From: a bacterium
GTDB taxonomy: Bacteria > Armatimonadota > UBA5829
DNA length: 64,000 bases
Direction: 5' to 3'
Assembly (NCBI GenBank): GCA_021372295.1
Contig: JAJFUS010000034.1
Span: forward strand, 51,315-115,314
Both the position numbers and the translations under genes were made by a program. The notes beneath the pieces were generated by a model that was not told the origin of the DNA, ran no database searches, and saw only the letters and a program-made list of their open reading frames with translations. This document shows positions 34,586 to 43,337 of the stretch, piece by piece; position 1 is the stretch's first letter, and every line of letters starts with the position of its first letter.

Positions 34586-36262
34586 ATGAAAGCAGGCGGA
34601 GTCTATAGCATAAAGCTGGAAAGACTGTCCGCGGAACGTCAGCAGTCCGTAATCAGACTGCTGTTGTCCGCAACCACGTCGCTTCTCCTGCTGAAATTCC
34701 ACATAGATCAGGGGCCGGACCCGGTGGAGCAGATTATTTCGCTCGACCAGATTATCGTCCTCACAACGATCTTTCTCGTCTACAGCGCCCTCGTGTGGTC
34801 TATTCTAAAGTGGCGTCCCGAACTGCTGAGAGAGACTATGCTGGCAAGCAGCATAATTGAGATAATCCTAATCACATTTCTTATTCGCCAGACGGCAGGC
34901 ATCGACATTCCGTTTTACCTGTGGTATCTGTTTTATGTCGTGAGCGTCTCCACTCGCTACGGCAGGCAGCTTTCGATCCTCGCGCTAGCGGCATGCATCG
35001 TATCGTTTGTATGGGTGGTATGCCTTGCGCCGCAGTCATACGCAGTAAACGTGCCGGCTGTGCTGGGTTTCACGAGCTTCCTGCTGGTGCTGGCATTCAT
35101 GTTCGGGCAAATATCCGAGAGGCAGATCAACTATCAGGCGAGCCTCGCCGTGGTAAACGAGTTCCGCGCGGAACTTGCCGGGCTGGCCACATCCGCCGAG
35201 ATAATCGGCCATCTTCTCATCCGGGCTAAGCAGTTGCTCAACGCTGAGCAGGCGTGGTTTTTGCCTGCGCAGAGAGGTTCGGACGGCTCCGAAGCAGTGG
35301 GACTCAGGTCGTCAGGAGCCGACCCCGTGCTGCTCTCGACGTTCCGTGAGGGCGGCGGAGTCTGGAATGTTGAAGAAGTACTTAAGGAGCAGCGCCCGAT
35401 AATATCCAACAACCTCATAAAAGACTCGTCTCTGTCGCGGGAGATATCGGCCAAGCTCAATCTTAGACATCTGGCAGCGTCTCCAATGATGGTGAGGAGC
35501 ATCCCTGTGGGTGTAGTCTACGTAGCGAACCGAAAAGACAAGCCTCTGATGTCATCCGACCTGCAACTGCTGGAACTCATGGCCACTCAGGCGGCCCCTG
35601 TGGTCGAGAACGCGCTGTTGTGGGAACGCCTGCGCGAAGCCGCGGCGTCTGAAGAACGTCTGCGCATCGCAAGAGACCTTCACGACAACTTCCTTCAGAC
35701 CCTTGCCGCGATCAAGCTGCACCTCGAGCGCTGCAAGCTGCTCATTCAAAAGGATACCACCCGTGCCCTTGAGGGTATCGACAAAATCCACCAGATAGCC
35801 ACGCGCGGGTTGGCCGAAGTGAGAAGCTATCTATCCGAGCTCAGGCTGATGGGGCCCGAGCCGAGCCGGTTCAAGCAGGCTATAGAGCGATGCTCAGCCG
35901 AAGCCGCCTCGAAAGCCGGGTTTAAGGTTCACCTCGATCTGCATCCACCGGAAGAGGCTATGCCTCCGAACGTCGCTCTTGCCGCGTTCCAGATAGTCCG
36001 CGAACTGCTCAACAATGCGGCTGCCCACTCGGGCGCGGAACATGTCGAGGTGCGAGTCTACTCTCAGGACGGCAAGTTATATCTCGAAGTGGAGGACGAC
36101 GGCAAAGGCTTTGAGGTCGCCCGCGTTCGAGCTGAGAAAGCCAGCGAAGGCCACCTCGGGCTGGTCGGCGTCGATGAACGCGCACGGCAATCGCACGGCA
36201 GCTTCAAGATAGCCAGTGAGCCGGAAAAAGGCACGCTGGCCACTGCCGTACTGACAATCTAA
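34586..36262 (+). CDS. Membrane sensor histidine kinase (HisKA_3 type) with GAF domain
   Basis: This kinase probably phosphorylates the response regulator encoded just upstream. About five or six membrane helices fill the first 180 residues, then a GAF domain (about 200-345). The NarX-type phospho-acceptor box is RIARDLHDNFLQTLAAI (His at about 370). The ATPase domain has ELLNNAAAHSGA and DDGKGF. ATG 34586 lies 1 base after the regulator's stop codon and keeps 558 residues. The 3' end overlaps the convergent polyprenyl synthase gene by 4 bases. Confidence 0.92.
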   Translation: MKAGGVYSIKLERLSAERQQSVIRLLLSATTSLLLLKFHIDQGPDPVEQIISLDQIIVLTTIFLVYSALVWSILKWRPELLRETMLASSIIEIILITFLIRQTAGIDIPFYLWYLFYVVSVSTRYGRQLSILALAACIVSFVWVVCLAPQSYAVNVPAVLGFTSFLLVLAFMFGQISERQINYQASLAVVNEFRAELAGLATSAEIIGHLLIRAKQLLNAEQAWFLPAQRGSDGSEAVGLRSSGADPVLLSTFREGGGVWNVEEVLKEQRPIISNNLIKDSSLSREISAKLNLRHLAASPMMVRSIPVGVVYVANRKDKPLMSSDLQLLELMATQAAPVVENALLWERLREAAASEERLRIARDLHDNFLQTLAAIKLHLERCKLLIQKDTTRALEGIDKIHQIATRGLAEVRSYLSELRLMGPEPSRFKQAIERCSAEAASKAGFKVHLDLHPPEEAMPPNVALAAFQIVRELLNNAAAHSGAEHVEVRVYSQDGKLYLEVEDDGKGFEVARVRAEKASEGHLGLVGVDERARQSHGSFKIASEPEKGTLATAVLTI

Positions 36263-37341
36263 AAGCTCCTGTTAATCATATAGTGCGCCCAGGATTCCAG
36301 CAGCTCTTTGTATTCCGAGTCCGGCAGTGCCGACAACTCGGGCAGAGCCTTGTTCACGTGCTCCAGAGCCAGTTCCTTGGTTTTTTCCACTCCGCCGAGT
36401 TCGACCATCAAATCAGTGGCCTTTTGAACGTCGTCCTGCGAGGCGTCTGACTTACCGAGCACCGACAGCAAGAATTTCCGCTGCTCAATCGTAGCTTCCT
36501 TCAAGGCGAAGAACACAACTGTTGTCTTTTTGCCCTCCCGGACATCCGAGCCTACCGGCTTGCCGAGCTTCTCTTCCTTGCCCAAAAGACCCAGAATGTC
36601 GTCCTGAAGCTGGAATGCCGTGCCGCAGCTTGACGCGAACCTCGATATCCCCGCGACCATGGGATGGTTCATGTCGGTAGTGTTCAGCCCGATCATTGCG
36701 CCTGCCTTAGCTGCAAACTCATAGAGCACGCCCGTCTTCATCCACAGCATGAAGACTATGTCGTTGCGGGTAAGCTGTTCGATTGGAGTGTGGGAGTACT
36801 GCACATCCAGAGTCTCGCCTTCGATAAGAGTGTTCACCACATGCGATTCCAGGTAATAAAGGATTTCCAGGACAACCCTGGCGTCCACGCCGCCATCGCG
36901 AGCGCACTCACAGAGCAAACTCACATTCCAGCCGTGCTGAATGTCGCCCGTAAGGATCGCCAGGTCGCGTCCGTATTCACGAGCCTTCTCTTCTCCGTAT
37001 CCGAGCTTGTTCAAAGCGAACATCTCGCCCAGTTTGTGGACTGTCGGGCCGCCGCGGCGAAGATCGTCATTGTCTATCACATCGTCATGGACGAGCGTCC
37101 AAGTGTGGAACAATTCCACCGCGCAAGCGGCAGGCAGAGCAACATTTTCATCGCCTCCGACCGCTCCGCATGCCCACATCAATACCGCCGGTCTCAGGCG
37201 TTTGCCCGACCGCTCAATATAAGCAAAAACCGCTTCTTCCAAATCTTTGGGCTTGAACCACTCGCGGAATCGCGGCTGCTGAAAGTATTCGCTGACTTTG
37301 CTCTCCCTCGCGTGAAGAGCCTTCATAAGATCAAAAGCCAT
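36259..37341 (-). CDS. Polyprenyl (farnesyl/geranylgeranyl-type) diphosphate synthase
   Basis: A trans-isoprenyl diphosphate synthase that builds chains from isopentenyl diphosphate in the cytoplasm. The first Asp-rich motif is LVHDDVIDNDDLRRG (DDxxD) and the second FQLQDDILG. KKTTVVFFAL carries the conserved Lys-Thr. The product could be precursor for squalene and hopanoids, a quinone tail or a lipid carrier; the sequence does not decide. ATG 37341 follows AGGAGG. At 360 residues it is somewhat longer than IspA. It shares 4 bases at its 3' end with the kinase gene. Confidence 0.9.
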   Translation of the reverse strand: MAFDLMKALHARESKVSEYFQQPRFREWFKPKDLEEAVFAYIERSGKRLRPAVLMWACGAVGGDENVALPAACAVELFHTWTLVHDDVIDNDDLRRGGPTVHKLGEMFALNKLGYGEEKAREYGRDLAILTGDIQHGWNVSLLCECARDGGVDARVVLEILYYLESHVVNTLIEGETLDVQYSHTPIEQLTRNDIVFMLWMKTGVLYEFAAKAGAMIGLNTTDMNHPMVAGISRFASSCGTAFQLQDDILGLLGKEEKLGKPVGSDVREGKKTTVVFFALKEATIEQRKFLLSVLGKSDASQDDVQKATDLMVELGGVEKTKELALEHVNKALPELSALPDSEYKELLESWAHYMINRSF

Positions 37342-37464
37342 AATGCCTCCTAATAAAACCAAGAGCGGAGAACCATATATTGTTCGCCGCCAACCGAACA
37401 AGAATATACCCAAATCAGAGGTCGAATGTCAAGCATGTAAGAGTTTGGCTCAGCAAGAATTATC

Positions 37465-37663
37465 TGAGGGTTTCACCCTCAGACTCCCATAAGTGGCTCT
37501 GCCCCTTAACTCCGCCAGAAGCCGAGTGGCCCCTGGACCCCCGTTCCAGAGTTTAATGATCCCTTAAGGGATCATTAAACTCTGAGTCAGAATGTCAAGG
37601 AAACCTGGTTTTTCTTGTGGAGTCCAGAGGCAAAGCCTTTGGCAGGGTTTGGGGCAGAATCCC
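37465..37663. repeat. Modular palindromic repeat, copy C
   Basis: Starts with TGAGGGT-TTC-ACCCTCA (37465-37481). A degraded GGGC/GCCC hairpin follows, then the reversed GAGTGGCCCCTGGACCCCC block, the perfect 38-base central palindrome (37547-37584), CAAGGAAACC-T-GGTTTTTCTTG, CCAGAGGC-AAA-GCCTTTGG and GGGGC-AGA-ATCCC. Same order and orientation as copy D. It occupies the 37342-37800 gap between the divergent polyprenyl synthase and ferredoxin genes, which holds no other gene. Confidence 0.88.
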
Positions 37664-37800
37664 AAGAAATCCCATTATAGCAATCAATCAAAAATGAAAA
37701 AGGAACCTATAAGGTTGAAGTATAAGTAATATCAGGCGTGTGTTCCAATCTTGGCATTGGAATGCGGCTCGATATCATTATCTGAAATTTGGAGGTTCCA

Positions 37801-37974
37801 ATGGCAGCCAAAGTAAACAAAGACAAGTGCGCCGGCTGCGGCCCGTGTGTAGAAGCATGCCCGGTCGAAGCAATCAAGATCGAGAACAATGTAGCTGTTG
37901 TAGACGAAGACGCCTGCATCGACTGCGGAGCGTGCGCGGATGCGTGCCCCAGCGAGGCGATTTCGCTGGACTAA
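37801..37974 (+). CDS. Two-cluster 4Fe-4S ferredoxin
   Basis: This 57-residue electron carrier has two CxxCxxCxxxCP motifs: CAGCGPCVEACP at about 13-24 and CIDCGACADACP near 41-52. Each should bind a [4Fe-4S] cluster, as in clostridial-type ferredoxins. ATG 37801 has TTTGGAGG 5 bases upstream; an ATG 4 codons earlier would overlap it. The gene stands alone, so its redox partner is not indicated. Confidence 0.95.
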   Translation: MAAKVNKDKCAGCGPCVEACPVEAIKIENNVAVVDEDACIDCGACADACPSEAISLD

Positions 37975-38044
37975 CATTCCTGGCGCCTTGAGAACTGTGT
38001 CTTATATCGGTTCTCAAGGCGCGGTCATCACCGCAAAACGCTTC

Positions 38045-38452
38045 CTATTTCTTAATTCTCACAACCTTCGCGGTCGCTTCGGCGATAACATTGCCGGACT
38101 CGTCCGTGGCACGCCCAGAGCAGCCGATCACCCGAGGACTATCCGACTCGATCTTACCTGCGAACCGCAGTCGAGCGCCGATAAGCGCCGGGCGTTTCAG
38201 GCGGACGGTAATCTCGCCGGTAACCGCTTCGTTGCCCTGATCGTGCACGAATCTGGTCATTACTTCGTCGAGAACTGTGCAGACTATCCCGCCATGAGTA
38301 ATTCCAACCCAACCCTGGTGCTCTTTTTGTGGTGTGAAGTAAGTAACATATTCGTCGCCTTCCATCGCGAAATCCAGTTTGAGCCCGATGGGGTTGGACT
38401 TCCCGCAAACAAAGCAGCCGTCATCATTGTCCAGTTTGGAAATCTCGCTCAT
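38045..38452 (-). CDS. PaaI-type hotdog-fold thioesterase
   Basis: A predicted acyl-CoA thioesterase of the 4HBT/PaaI family, 135 residues. GCFVCGKSNPIGL near 15-27 is the Cys-containing N-terminal block of this subgroup, and THGGIVCTVLDEVM (about 52-65) contains the catalytic-region Gly-Gly and the acidic residue. ATG 38452 shares one base with the stop codon of the NtrC-type regulator gene (TAATG), so translation is coupled. The open frame extends upstream but only as a shadow of that gene. Confidence 0.85.
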   Translation of the reverse strand: MSEISKLDNDDGCFVCGKSNPIGLKLDFAMEGDEYVTYFTPQKEHQGWVGITHGGIVCTVLDEVMTRFVHDQGNEAVTGEITVRLKRPALIGARLRFAGKIESDSPRVIGCSGRATDESGNVIAEATAKVVRIKK

Positions 38453-39822
38453 TATTTCTCCAGTCGAAATTCTCTGATCTTGCTTCTGAGGGTCTTTCGG
38501 TCGATCCCAAGCACTTGCGCCGCGGCGGACTGGTTCCAGTCTTTCGATTTCAACACGCGCTCGATATGAACCTTTTCCACGTCTCTGAGCGACGCCGTGA
38601 CCGACAGTTGATCGACATCCGATTGGTCTGATGATGAACCTTTGGAATGAGAACTCGGGACAAGCATCAGGTGTTCGGGTCGGATCGTTCGGCCATTGCA
38701 TAAAATCACCGCGCGCTCGATAGCGTTTTCCAACTCGCGCACGTTGCCCGGCCAGTCATGGTTTCTCAGCGCCTTAATGGCCTCATCCGTAAACCCGGTG
38801 ACGTTCTTTGCGGTCTCATCGGCATAGATCTTAAGGAAGTGATGTGCGAAAAGCTCGATGTCGTCGCCGCGCTCTCTGATCGGGGGCAGGCGCAATGTAA
38901 TCACATTCAGCCGATAGTAGAGGTCCTCGCGAAATTCCTTATCTTTAATGGCTTGGGCTAGATCACGATTGGTTGCGGCGAGAACTCGCACATCAACTGT
39001 CAGGGTCTCGCTTCCCCCAACCCGCTCGAACTGCTTCTCCTGCAATACTCTGAGCAGCTTGGTCTGAACCGACTGCGACACCTCCCCGATCTCGTCAAGG
39101 AAAATAGTCCCCTTGTGCGCAACCTCAAACCGCCCGATGTGCCGGTTGACAGCGTGGGTAAACGAGCCTTTTTCGTGGCCGAAAAGTTCACTTTCGAGCA
39201 GGTTTTCGGACAATGCGGCACAGTTTACCTTCACAAACGGCCCGGATGCGCGGCCACTTTGATAGTGGATCGTACGAGCGAGATACTCCTTGCCGGTTCC
39301 GGTTTCGCCCGTAATAAGGACTGTGGCATTGGTGGGTGCGACCTGCGCCGCCATCACGTAAGCCCGTTGAACGTCCGGGTTGGTTCCCACAATATTGTCG
39401 AAGCCGTATTTCTTTTTAAGCTCGCTGCGCAGGAAACGGTTTTCATCGATCACACGCCGCTGTTCCAATGCGCGCTCGGCAACCATCTGAAGCTCGTCGA
39501 GCTCGAACGGCTTGGTGATATAATCGTAAGCGCCCAGCCTCAGCGCCTCAATGGCGGTCTGAGTGCTGCCGTAAGCCGTGACCATTATAACCGGCGTGTC
39601 GGGCTTTTCTTCCTTGATGCCGCTCAGCACTTCCAGCCCGCTCATCTTAGGCAGGCTCATGTCGAGGATCACCAGGTCGAAATCGCCAACCTTGGCGGTT
39701 TCAAGACCCGACGCGCCATCGGGAGCCGTGGCCGTGTCATAACCGGCGTCAGCGAAAAGTCGCGACATTAGATCGCGCAGCCCAGCTTCGTCGTCTATTA
39801 TAAGGATCGATTTGCTATCCAC
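38452..39822 (-). CDS. NtrC-family response regulator (sigma-54 activator type) with altered GAFTGA
   Basis: Domains in order: receiver (Asp10-Asp11, phospho-acceptor Asp54 in ILDMSLPKMSG), AAA+ domain with Walker A GETGTGKE and GTIFLDEIGE, and a Fis-type HTH at the C terminus (NQSAAAQVLGIDRKTLRSKI). The loop that normally reads GAFTGA and contacts sigma-54 reads GSFTHA here (219-224). GTG 39822 is preferred because GAGAG lies 7 bases upstream. The longer open frame to 39984 simply runs through repeat copy D. The PAS kinase upstream is its likely partner. Confidence 0.9.
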   Translation of the reverse strand: MDSKSILIIDDEAGLRDLMSRLFADAGYDTATAPDGASGLETAKVGDFDLVILDMSLPKMSGLEVLSGIKEEKPDTPVIMVTAYGSTQTAIEALRLGAYDYITKPFELDELQMVAERALEQRRVIDENRFLRSELKKKYGFDNIVGTNPDVQRAYVMAAQVAPTNATVLITGETGTGKEYLARTIHYQSGRASGPFVKVNCAALSENLLESELFGHEKGSFTHAVNRHIGRFEVAHKGTIFLDEIGEVSQSVQTKLLRVLQEKQFERVGGSETLTVDVRVLAATNRDLAQAIKDKEFREDLYYRLNVITLRLPPIRERGDDIELFAHHFLKIYADETAKNVTGFTDEAIKALRNHDWPGNVRELENAIERAVILCNGRTIRPEHLMLVPSSHSKGSSSDQSDVDQLSVTASLRDVEKVHIERVLKSKDWNQSAAAQVLGIDRKTLRSKIREFRLEK

Positions 39823-39872
39823 TTTCACACTCTCAGTCGTAATGTTGAAACCTAAACTTGTAAGTTTTAGCC

Positions 39873-40073
39873 TGAGGGTTTCACCCTCAGACTCCCACCA
39901 AGGGCGCTGCCCTTGGATCCCGCCAGGAGCCGAGTGGCCCCTGGACCCCCGTTCCAGAGTTGAATGATCCCTTAAAGGGATCATTCAACTCTGAGTCAGA
40001 AGGTCAAGGAAACCTGGTTTCCTTGTGGAGTCCAGAGGCGAAGCCTTTGGCAGGGCTTGGGGCAGAGCCCCAA
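39873..40073. repeat. Modular palindromic repeat, copy D
   Basis: TGAGGGT-TTC-ACCCTCA (39873-39889), CCAAGGGC-GCT-GCCCTTGG, the GAGTGGCCCCTGGACCCCC block, a central palindrome with one extra A in the loop, CAAGGAAACC-T-GGTTTCCTTG, CCAGAGGC-GAA-GCCTTTGG and TTGGGGC-AGA-GCCCCAA (40057-40073). It lies inside an operon, between the kinase stop and the regulator start on the - strand. Confidence 0.9.
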
Positions 40074-40089
40074 ATCAAAACACACAAGT

Positions 40090-41274
40090 CTAGGTCACAT
40101 AGGCGCCAGGCAGGCGCAGGGTGATAGTTGTGCCTTTGCCTTTTTCGGACTCCACCAGCACCTTGCCCTGATGCCTTATCGCAATGGCGTCAACCATGCT
40201 CATCCCAAGTCCGGTGCCTTCAGCGCCCCGCGTCGTAAAGAACGGGTCGAAAAGCCTCTGCCGGGTTTCCTCGCTCATCCCGATGCCCGTATCGGCAACT
40301 ATAAGGTCTACATAACGCTCGCCGCGCGAGGTTCTGACCTCGATATCCCCGCTTGTCTCCATAGCCTGGACGGCGTTTAGAAGCATATTGGCAAGAGCTT
40401 CTCTCAACTCGCTGGCATTTCCAAGCACGCGGCAATCTGGGGAAAGTTTTGTCTCGACCGACACCTGCGCACCTGCATGCGAACCCGATTCGCGCCACGC
40501 GGGAAGAGCGCTCTTAAGCATATCCTCGACTATCTCACTCAGATCGACCACCTGATAAGACGACACATCCGGCGGTTTGCCTATCTCTCGCAGCCTGCGA
40601 ACCGTTTCGGCGGCGTCCCTGGCGGCAAGTTCGATTGCGTCAATACTGCGCATGGCGTCCGTGTTGTCGCCGAGCTTGCGTCTGGCGAGTTGAGCGTTGC
40701 CGAGTATGATCCCCAGCACGTTATTGATATCATGCGCCACACCCGCGGCCATCTCGCCCAGCGTGCGAAGCCGTTCTGAATGAATCAACTGCTCCTGAGC
40801 TTCTTCGAGGAGCTTGTTGAGTTCGGCCAACTTTTCGTTTCTGTCTAAAATTTCTCGTTCGAGCTCGCGCCTGGCGGTAATATCACTATAAATCTCCACA
40901 CGCCCGTCGGCTTGTCCCGCGCACGAATATATCGGAGCAGAGTAGCGGTGCACCAGAATTGTTCCGCCGCACAGCGAATCCAGCACTTCCTCGACCACAT
41001 CGTCCGCGCTGTCTGGCCGGTGCAATATCGTCGAAGGCAACTGCGCGCCGATCAAATCGGCAAGCGCAATGCCGAGCACCTCTGAGGCGCGTCGGTTCGC
41101 ATGAGTTATCCTGTGGTTCCTGTCCAGAAGCAGGACGCCTCGCTCGGGGGAAGTTATGTCTTGAAGTGCGGCCAATATGCTTTCTGCCTCCCGCTGTCTA
41201 TTTTGAATTATAACGCCCAGAGACCCGTGGTGTAAAGGGCGAAGAATCGCATGATGGAAAGCGGCGCAGGACAA
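40090..41274 (-). CDS. PAS-domain sensor histidine kinase
   Basis: A soluble kinase with a PAS domain (GVLLLDRNHRITHANRRASE at about 46-65), a short coiled coil, the HisKA box MAAGVAHDINNVLGIILGNA with the phospho-His, and an HATPase domain (MLLNAVQAMETSG, DTGIGM, GTGLGMSMV). This NtrB-like layout matches the NtrC-type regulator encoded downstream after repeat D. No membrane segment is present. The first in-frame start is TTG 41274 and has no clear ribosome binding site, so the exact N terminus is uncertain. The sirtuin gene ends 21 bases upstream. Confidence 0.9.
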   Translation of the reverse strand: MSCAAFHHAILRPLHHGSLGVIIQNRQREAESILAALQDITSPERGVLLLDRNHRITHANRRASEVLGIALADLIGAQLPSTILHRPDSADDVVEEVLDSLCGGTILVHRYSAPIYSCAGQADGRVEIYSDITARRELEREILDRNEKLAELNKLLEEAQEQLIHSERLRTLGEMAAGVAHDINNVLGIILGNAQLARRKLGDNTDAMRSIDAIELAARDAAETVRRLREIGKPPDVSSYQVVDLSEIVEDMLKSALPAWRESGSHAGAQVSVETKLSPDCRVLGNASELREALANMLLNAVQAMETSGDIEVRTSRGERYVDLIVADTGIGMSEETRQRLFDPFFTTRGAEGTGLGMSMVDAIAIRHQGKVLVESEKGKGTTITLRLPGAYVT

Positions 41275-41295
41275 AATCTGGCGAAAACAAGAGTT

Positions 41296-42093
41296 TTAAT
41301 CCGACGTTTCGCGTGGATGGGTGGCAGCTACAAGACGCCAGATTGGAGGCAGCGCAGCGCCCGCAGGCTCCGCAATCCAATAGTGCGTGTAATGCGTAAG
41401 CGCTCCCTCGGATGGGTTGATTTCAACTATTTTCGCACCGCGACGCATGGCATACTCGGCAAATCCATATCCGCCCGACACTTCACCTGACGTGCCCACG
41501 ATCAGCATTAAATCGCAGCGGGACGCGGCATTTACGGCGGCAAACATAGGCTCCTGAGGCACGTATTCGCCGAACCACACAATATCCGGCCTGCACAGAG
41601 ACCCGCATTCAGGACATTTCGGCAGGGTGTCGTTATCGAATTCATCAGGAAGATCGAAGTCGCTCGCACAGCGAGACTCGCCGCAATCCAGACACCTGAC
41701 CCTCTGCGAATCGCCATGGATCTTTACCATTTTGCGGCTGCCCGCGCGCTCGTGAAGATCGTCCACATTCTGAGTGGCAAGCAGAAACTCGGGGTAATAG
41801 CTCTCCATCCCGGCTATGACGATATGCGCCGGATTGGGCTGAGCCGCAGCGACCTGCTTCTGGCGCTTGCGATACATGTTCCAGACCATTACGGGGTTTT
41901 GCAGAAAGCCGTCGAGGGTGGCGAATGTCATTGGGTCGTATTTTGTCCACTCGCCGTCGAGATCCCTGAACGTAGGCAACCCCGATTCCTTACTCACGCC
42001 CGCACCTGTAAAAACAAACACACGATTCGCGTTAGCAAACAGTTCCACGAGTTCGTCTTGAGATTTTTGATCACCCGACACGCGTTTGGTCAT
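41296..42093 (-). CDS. Sirtuin (Sir2-family NAD-dependent protein deacylase)
   Basis: Sirtuins remove acyl groups from lysines using NAD. Visible: the NAD-binding GAGVSKESGLPTFRD (about 30-44), TQNVDDLHERAGS (107-119), catalytic H126 in VKIHGD, the zinc-ribbon cysteines at 134/137 and 160/163 (CLDC, CPEC), and GTSGEVSGG. At 265 residues it has the normal bacterial size. It lies between the TPR and kinase genes, 23 and 21 bases from each, so the four genes probably form one operon. Its target is not indicated. Confidence 0.92.
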   Translation of the reverse strand: MTKRVSGDQKSQDELVELFANANRVFVFTGAGVSKESGLPTFRDLDGEWTKYDPMTFATLDGFLQNPVMVWNMYRKRQKQVAAAQPNPAHIVIAGMESYYPEFLLATQNVDDLHERAGSRKMVKIHGDSQRVRCLDCGESRCASDFDLPDEFDNDTLPKCPECGSLCRPDIVWFGEYVPQEPMFAAVNAASRCDLMLIVGTSGEVSGGYGFAEYAMRRGAKIVEINPSEGALTHYTHYWIAEPAGAALPPIWRLVAATHPRETSD

Positions 42094-42116
42094 AGTCGAA
42101 TCAGTCGCATTGAGAT

Positions 42117-42914
42117 TTAGTGGTAATACCTGCTCTGCGAATCGCCAGGCAGACTGCCGAGATCGAGCTGCTTCAGTGTCGATACTCCAGCGCTGCTGAG
42201 GTGGAACCCTCTCTCGATCAGAGCCGATTCGGTATTCAGAGCAAGTTTTGTTCGGAATACAGCGTCCTCAACGGCCAGTGTCAGCACCTGCCTGAGCTGG
42301 AAGCTGTCGAGCGCGGCAATTGCCTCGCGGGCATCATCGGCAAGCTCGCCCTCAGGCTCCATCTGAAGCGCAAAAAGGAACGCCGACATAGCCTGCCCGA
42401 TCTCGCCCTTTTGCTGAAGCAACACGCCTTTCTTAAAATGATGCGCGGCGTCCGTCGGAGCCAGGCGAATGAGCTCGTTAGTGACCTTGAGAGCGCTGTC
42501 GAGTCTGCCCTGCTGCAGATACGCGATGCCGAGTATATCTCTGGCCAGAAGATTTCTGGGGTACTTCTTCAGGAGCTTGCAACTGGTGGTGATGGCCTCG
42601 TCGTAGCGGCCCATTTCCAGCAGTGTGCGAAGAAGCTGCTGCTGAATATCGCCATCTTTGGGGTCGAGCTCGACCGCATTCTGCATAGCCTCGATTGCCG
42701 GGCCCATCCGGTTTTGCGCACGATATATGTTCGCAAGCTGAATGCTGATTTTGGGGTCGCGCGGACACAAAGCAATGGCTTCCTTGATGTTTTCGATGGC
42801 CTCATCAAACATGCCCTGTTCGACAAGCGAATTCGCCCGCTTCATCAAGCCGGAAAGCCGGGCTGCGCTGCCCTTGGCTCGTCCTTGTTCGGTTGTGTTG
42901 TCCGTCTCTGTCAT
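42117..42914 (-). CDS. Tetratricopeptide (TPR) repeat protein
   Basis: The 265-residue soluble protein consists of about five TPR units between 20 and 200, for example RANSLVEQGMFDEAIENIKE, NIYRAQNRMGPAIEAMQNAV, LLEMGRYDEAITTSCKLLKK and IAYLQQGRLDSALKVTNELI. TPR arrays are protein-binding scaffolds. No catalytic domain or signal peptide is seen. GGGATGGGG precedes the start. It is the first gene of the TPR-sirtuin-kinase-regulator run. Confidence 0.85.
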   Translation of the reverse strand: MTETDNTTEQGRAKGSAARLSGLMKRANSLVEQGMFDEAIENIKEAIALCPRDPKISIQLANIYRAQNRMGPAIEAMQNAVELDPKDGDIQQQLLRTLLEMGRYDEAITTSCKLLKKYPRNLLARDILGIAYLQQGRLDSALKVTNELIRLAPTDAAHHFKKGVLLQQKGEIGQAMSAFLFALQMEPEGELADDAREAIAALDSFQLRQVLTLAVEDAVFRTKLALNTESALIERGFHLSSAGVSTLKQLDLGSLPGDSQSRYYH

Positions 42915-43139
42915 TGCCCCATCCCACTAGCTTACTTATACTACGACTGTCGACCCACCTTTGTTCCGCTCGGTCCGGGCAGCCCCAGATAATGACTTAT
43001 CCGCCGCAACCTGTATTCCTGCTGGATATAGGAAAATCCGGTATAATCACCAGCAACCACTAATAGAAGCAGCGGGCCTTACCCCGCTCTAAAGCAGGAT
43101 AACGCCCGCAGCTTCGTCTTTGGGTGTGAGGACGACGAC

Positions 43140-43337
43140 TCAACCGTCTAGTGCATTGATGCTGGTTACACGCTCTAATGAAACATCCTCGATATCCCCG
43201 ATCAGATACGCTCCATAGAGCGGAACAAACGTGACATCGTGGATGTGTAAATCTTTAGTGATCTCATCGCCATGTCTGTTGCGATAAGTGACGGCGCAAT
43301 GCCGTCCTAAATACTGCTTTGCGTCCGGTATCCTCAT
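43140..43337 (-). CDS. Small protein of unknown function
   Basis: ATG 43337 follows AAAGGAGG and opens a 65-residue frame with a beta-rich, soluble composition (CAVTYRNRHGDEITKDLHIH, VTFVPLYGAYLIGDIEDVS). No motif was recognised. The segment 42915-43139 upstream of its 3' end holds an AGCGGG-CCTTAC-CCCGCT-type hairpin near 43070 and nothing else. Confidence 0.6.
   Translation of the reverse strand: MRIPDAKQYLGRHCAVTYRNRHGDEITKDLHIHDVTFVPLYGAYLIGDIEDVSLERVTSINALDG

Noticed and set aside
38452..39984. Extended N terminus of the NtrC-type regulator starting inside repeat copy D
   Set aside because: The extra 54 residues translate the repeat, and a GTG with GAGAG at the right spacing starts directly at the receiver domain.
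42120..42992. 290-codon open frame antisense to the TPR gene
   Set aside because: The TPR pattern on the - strand is clear; the + frame is a shadow.
41296..43337. Sirtuin, TPR protein and small gene as an antiviral defence system
   Set aside because: The sirtuin has the zinc ribbon and motifs of an ordinary deacylase, and the operon continues into a two-component system; there is no effector or nuclease.
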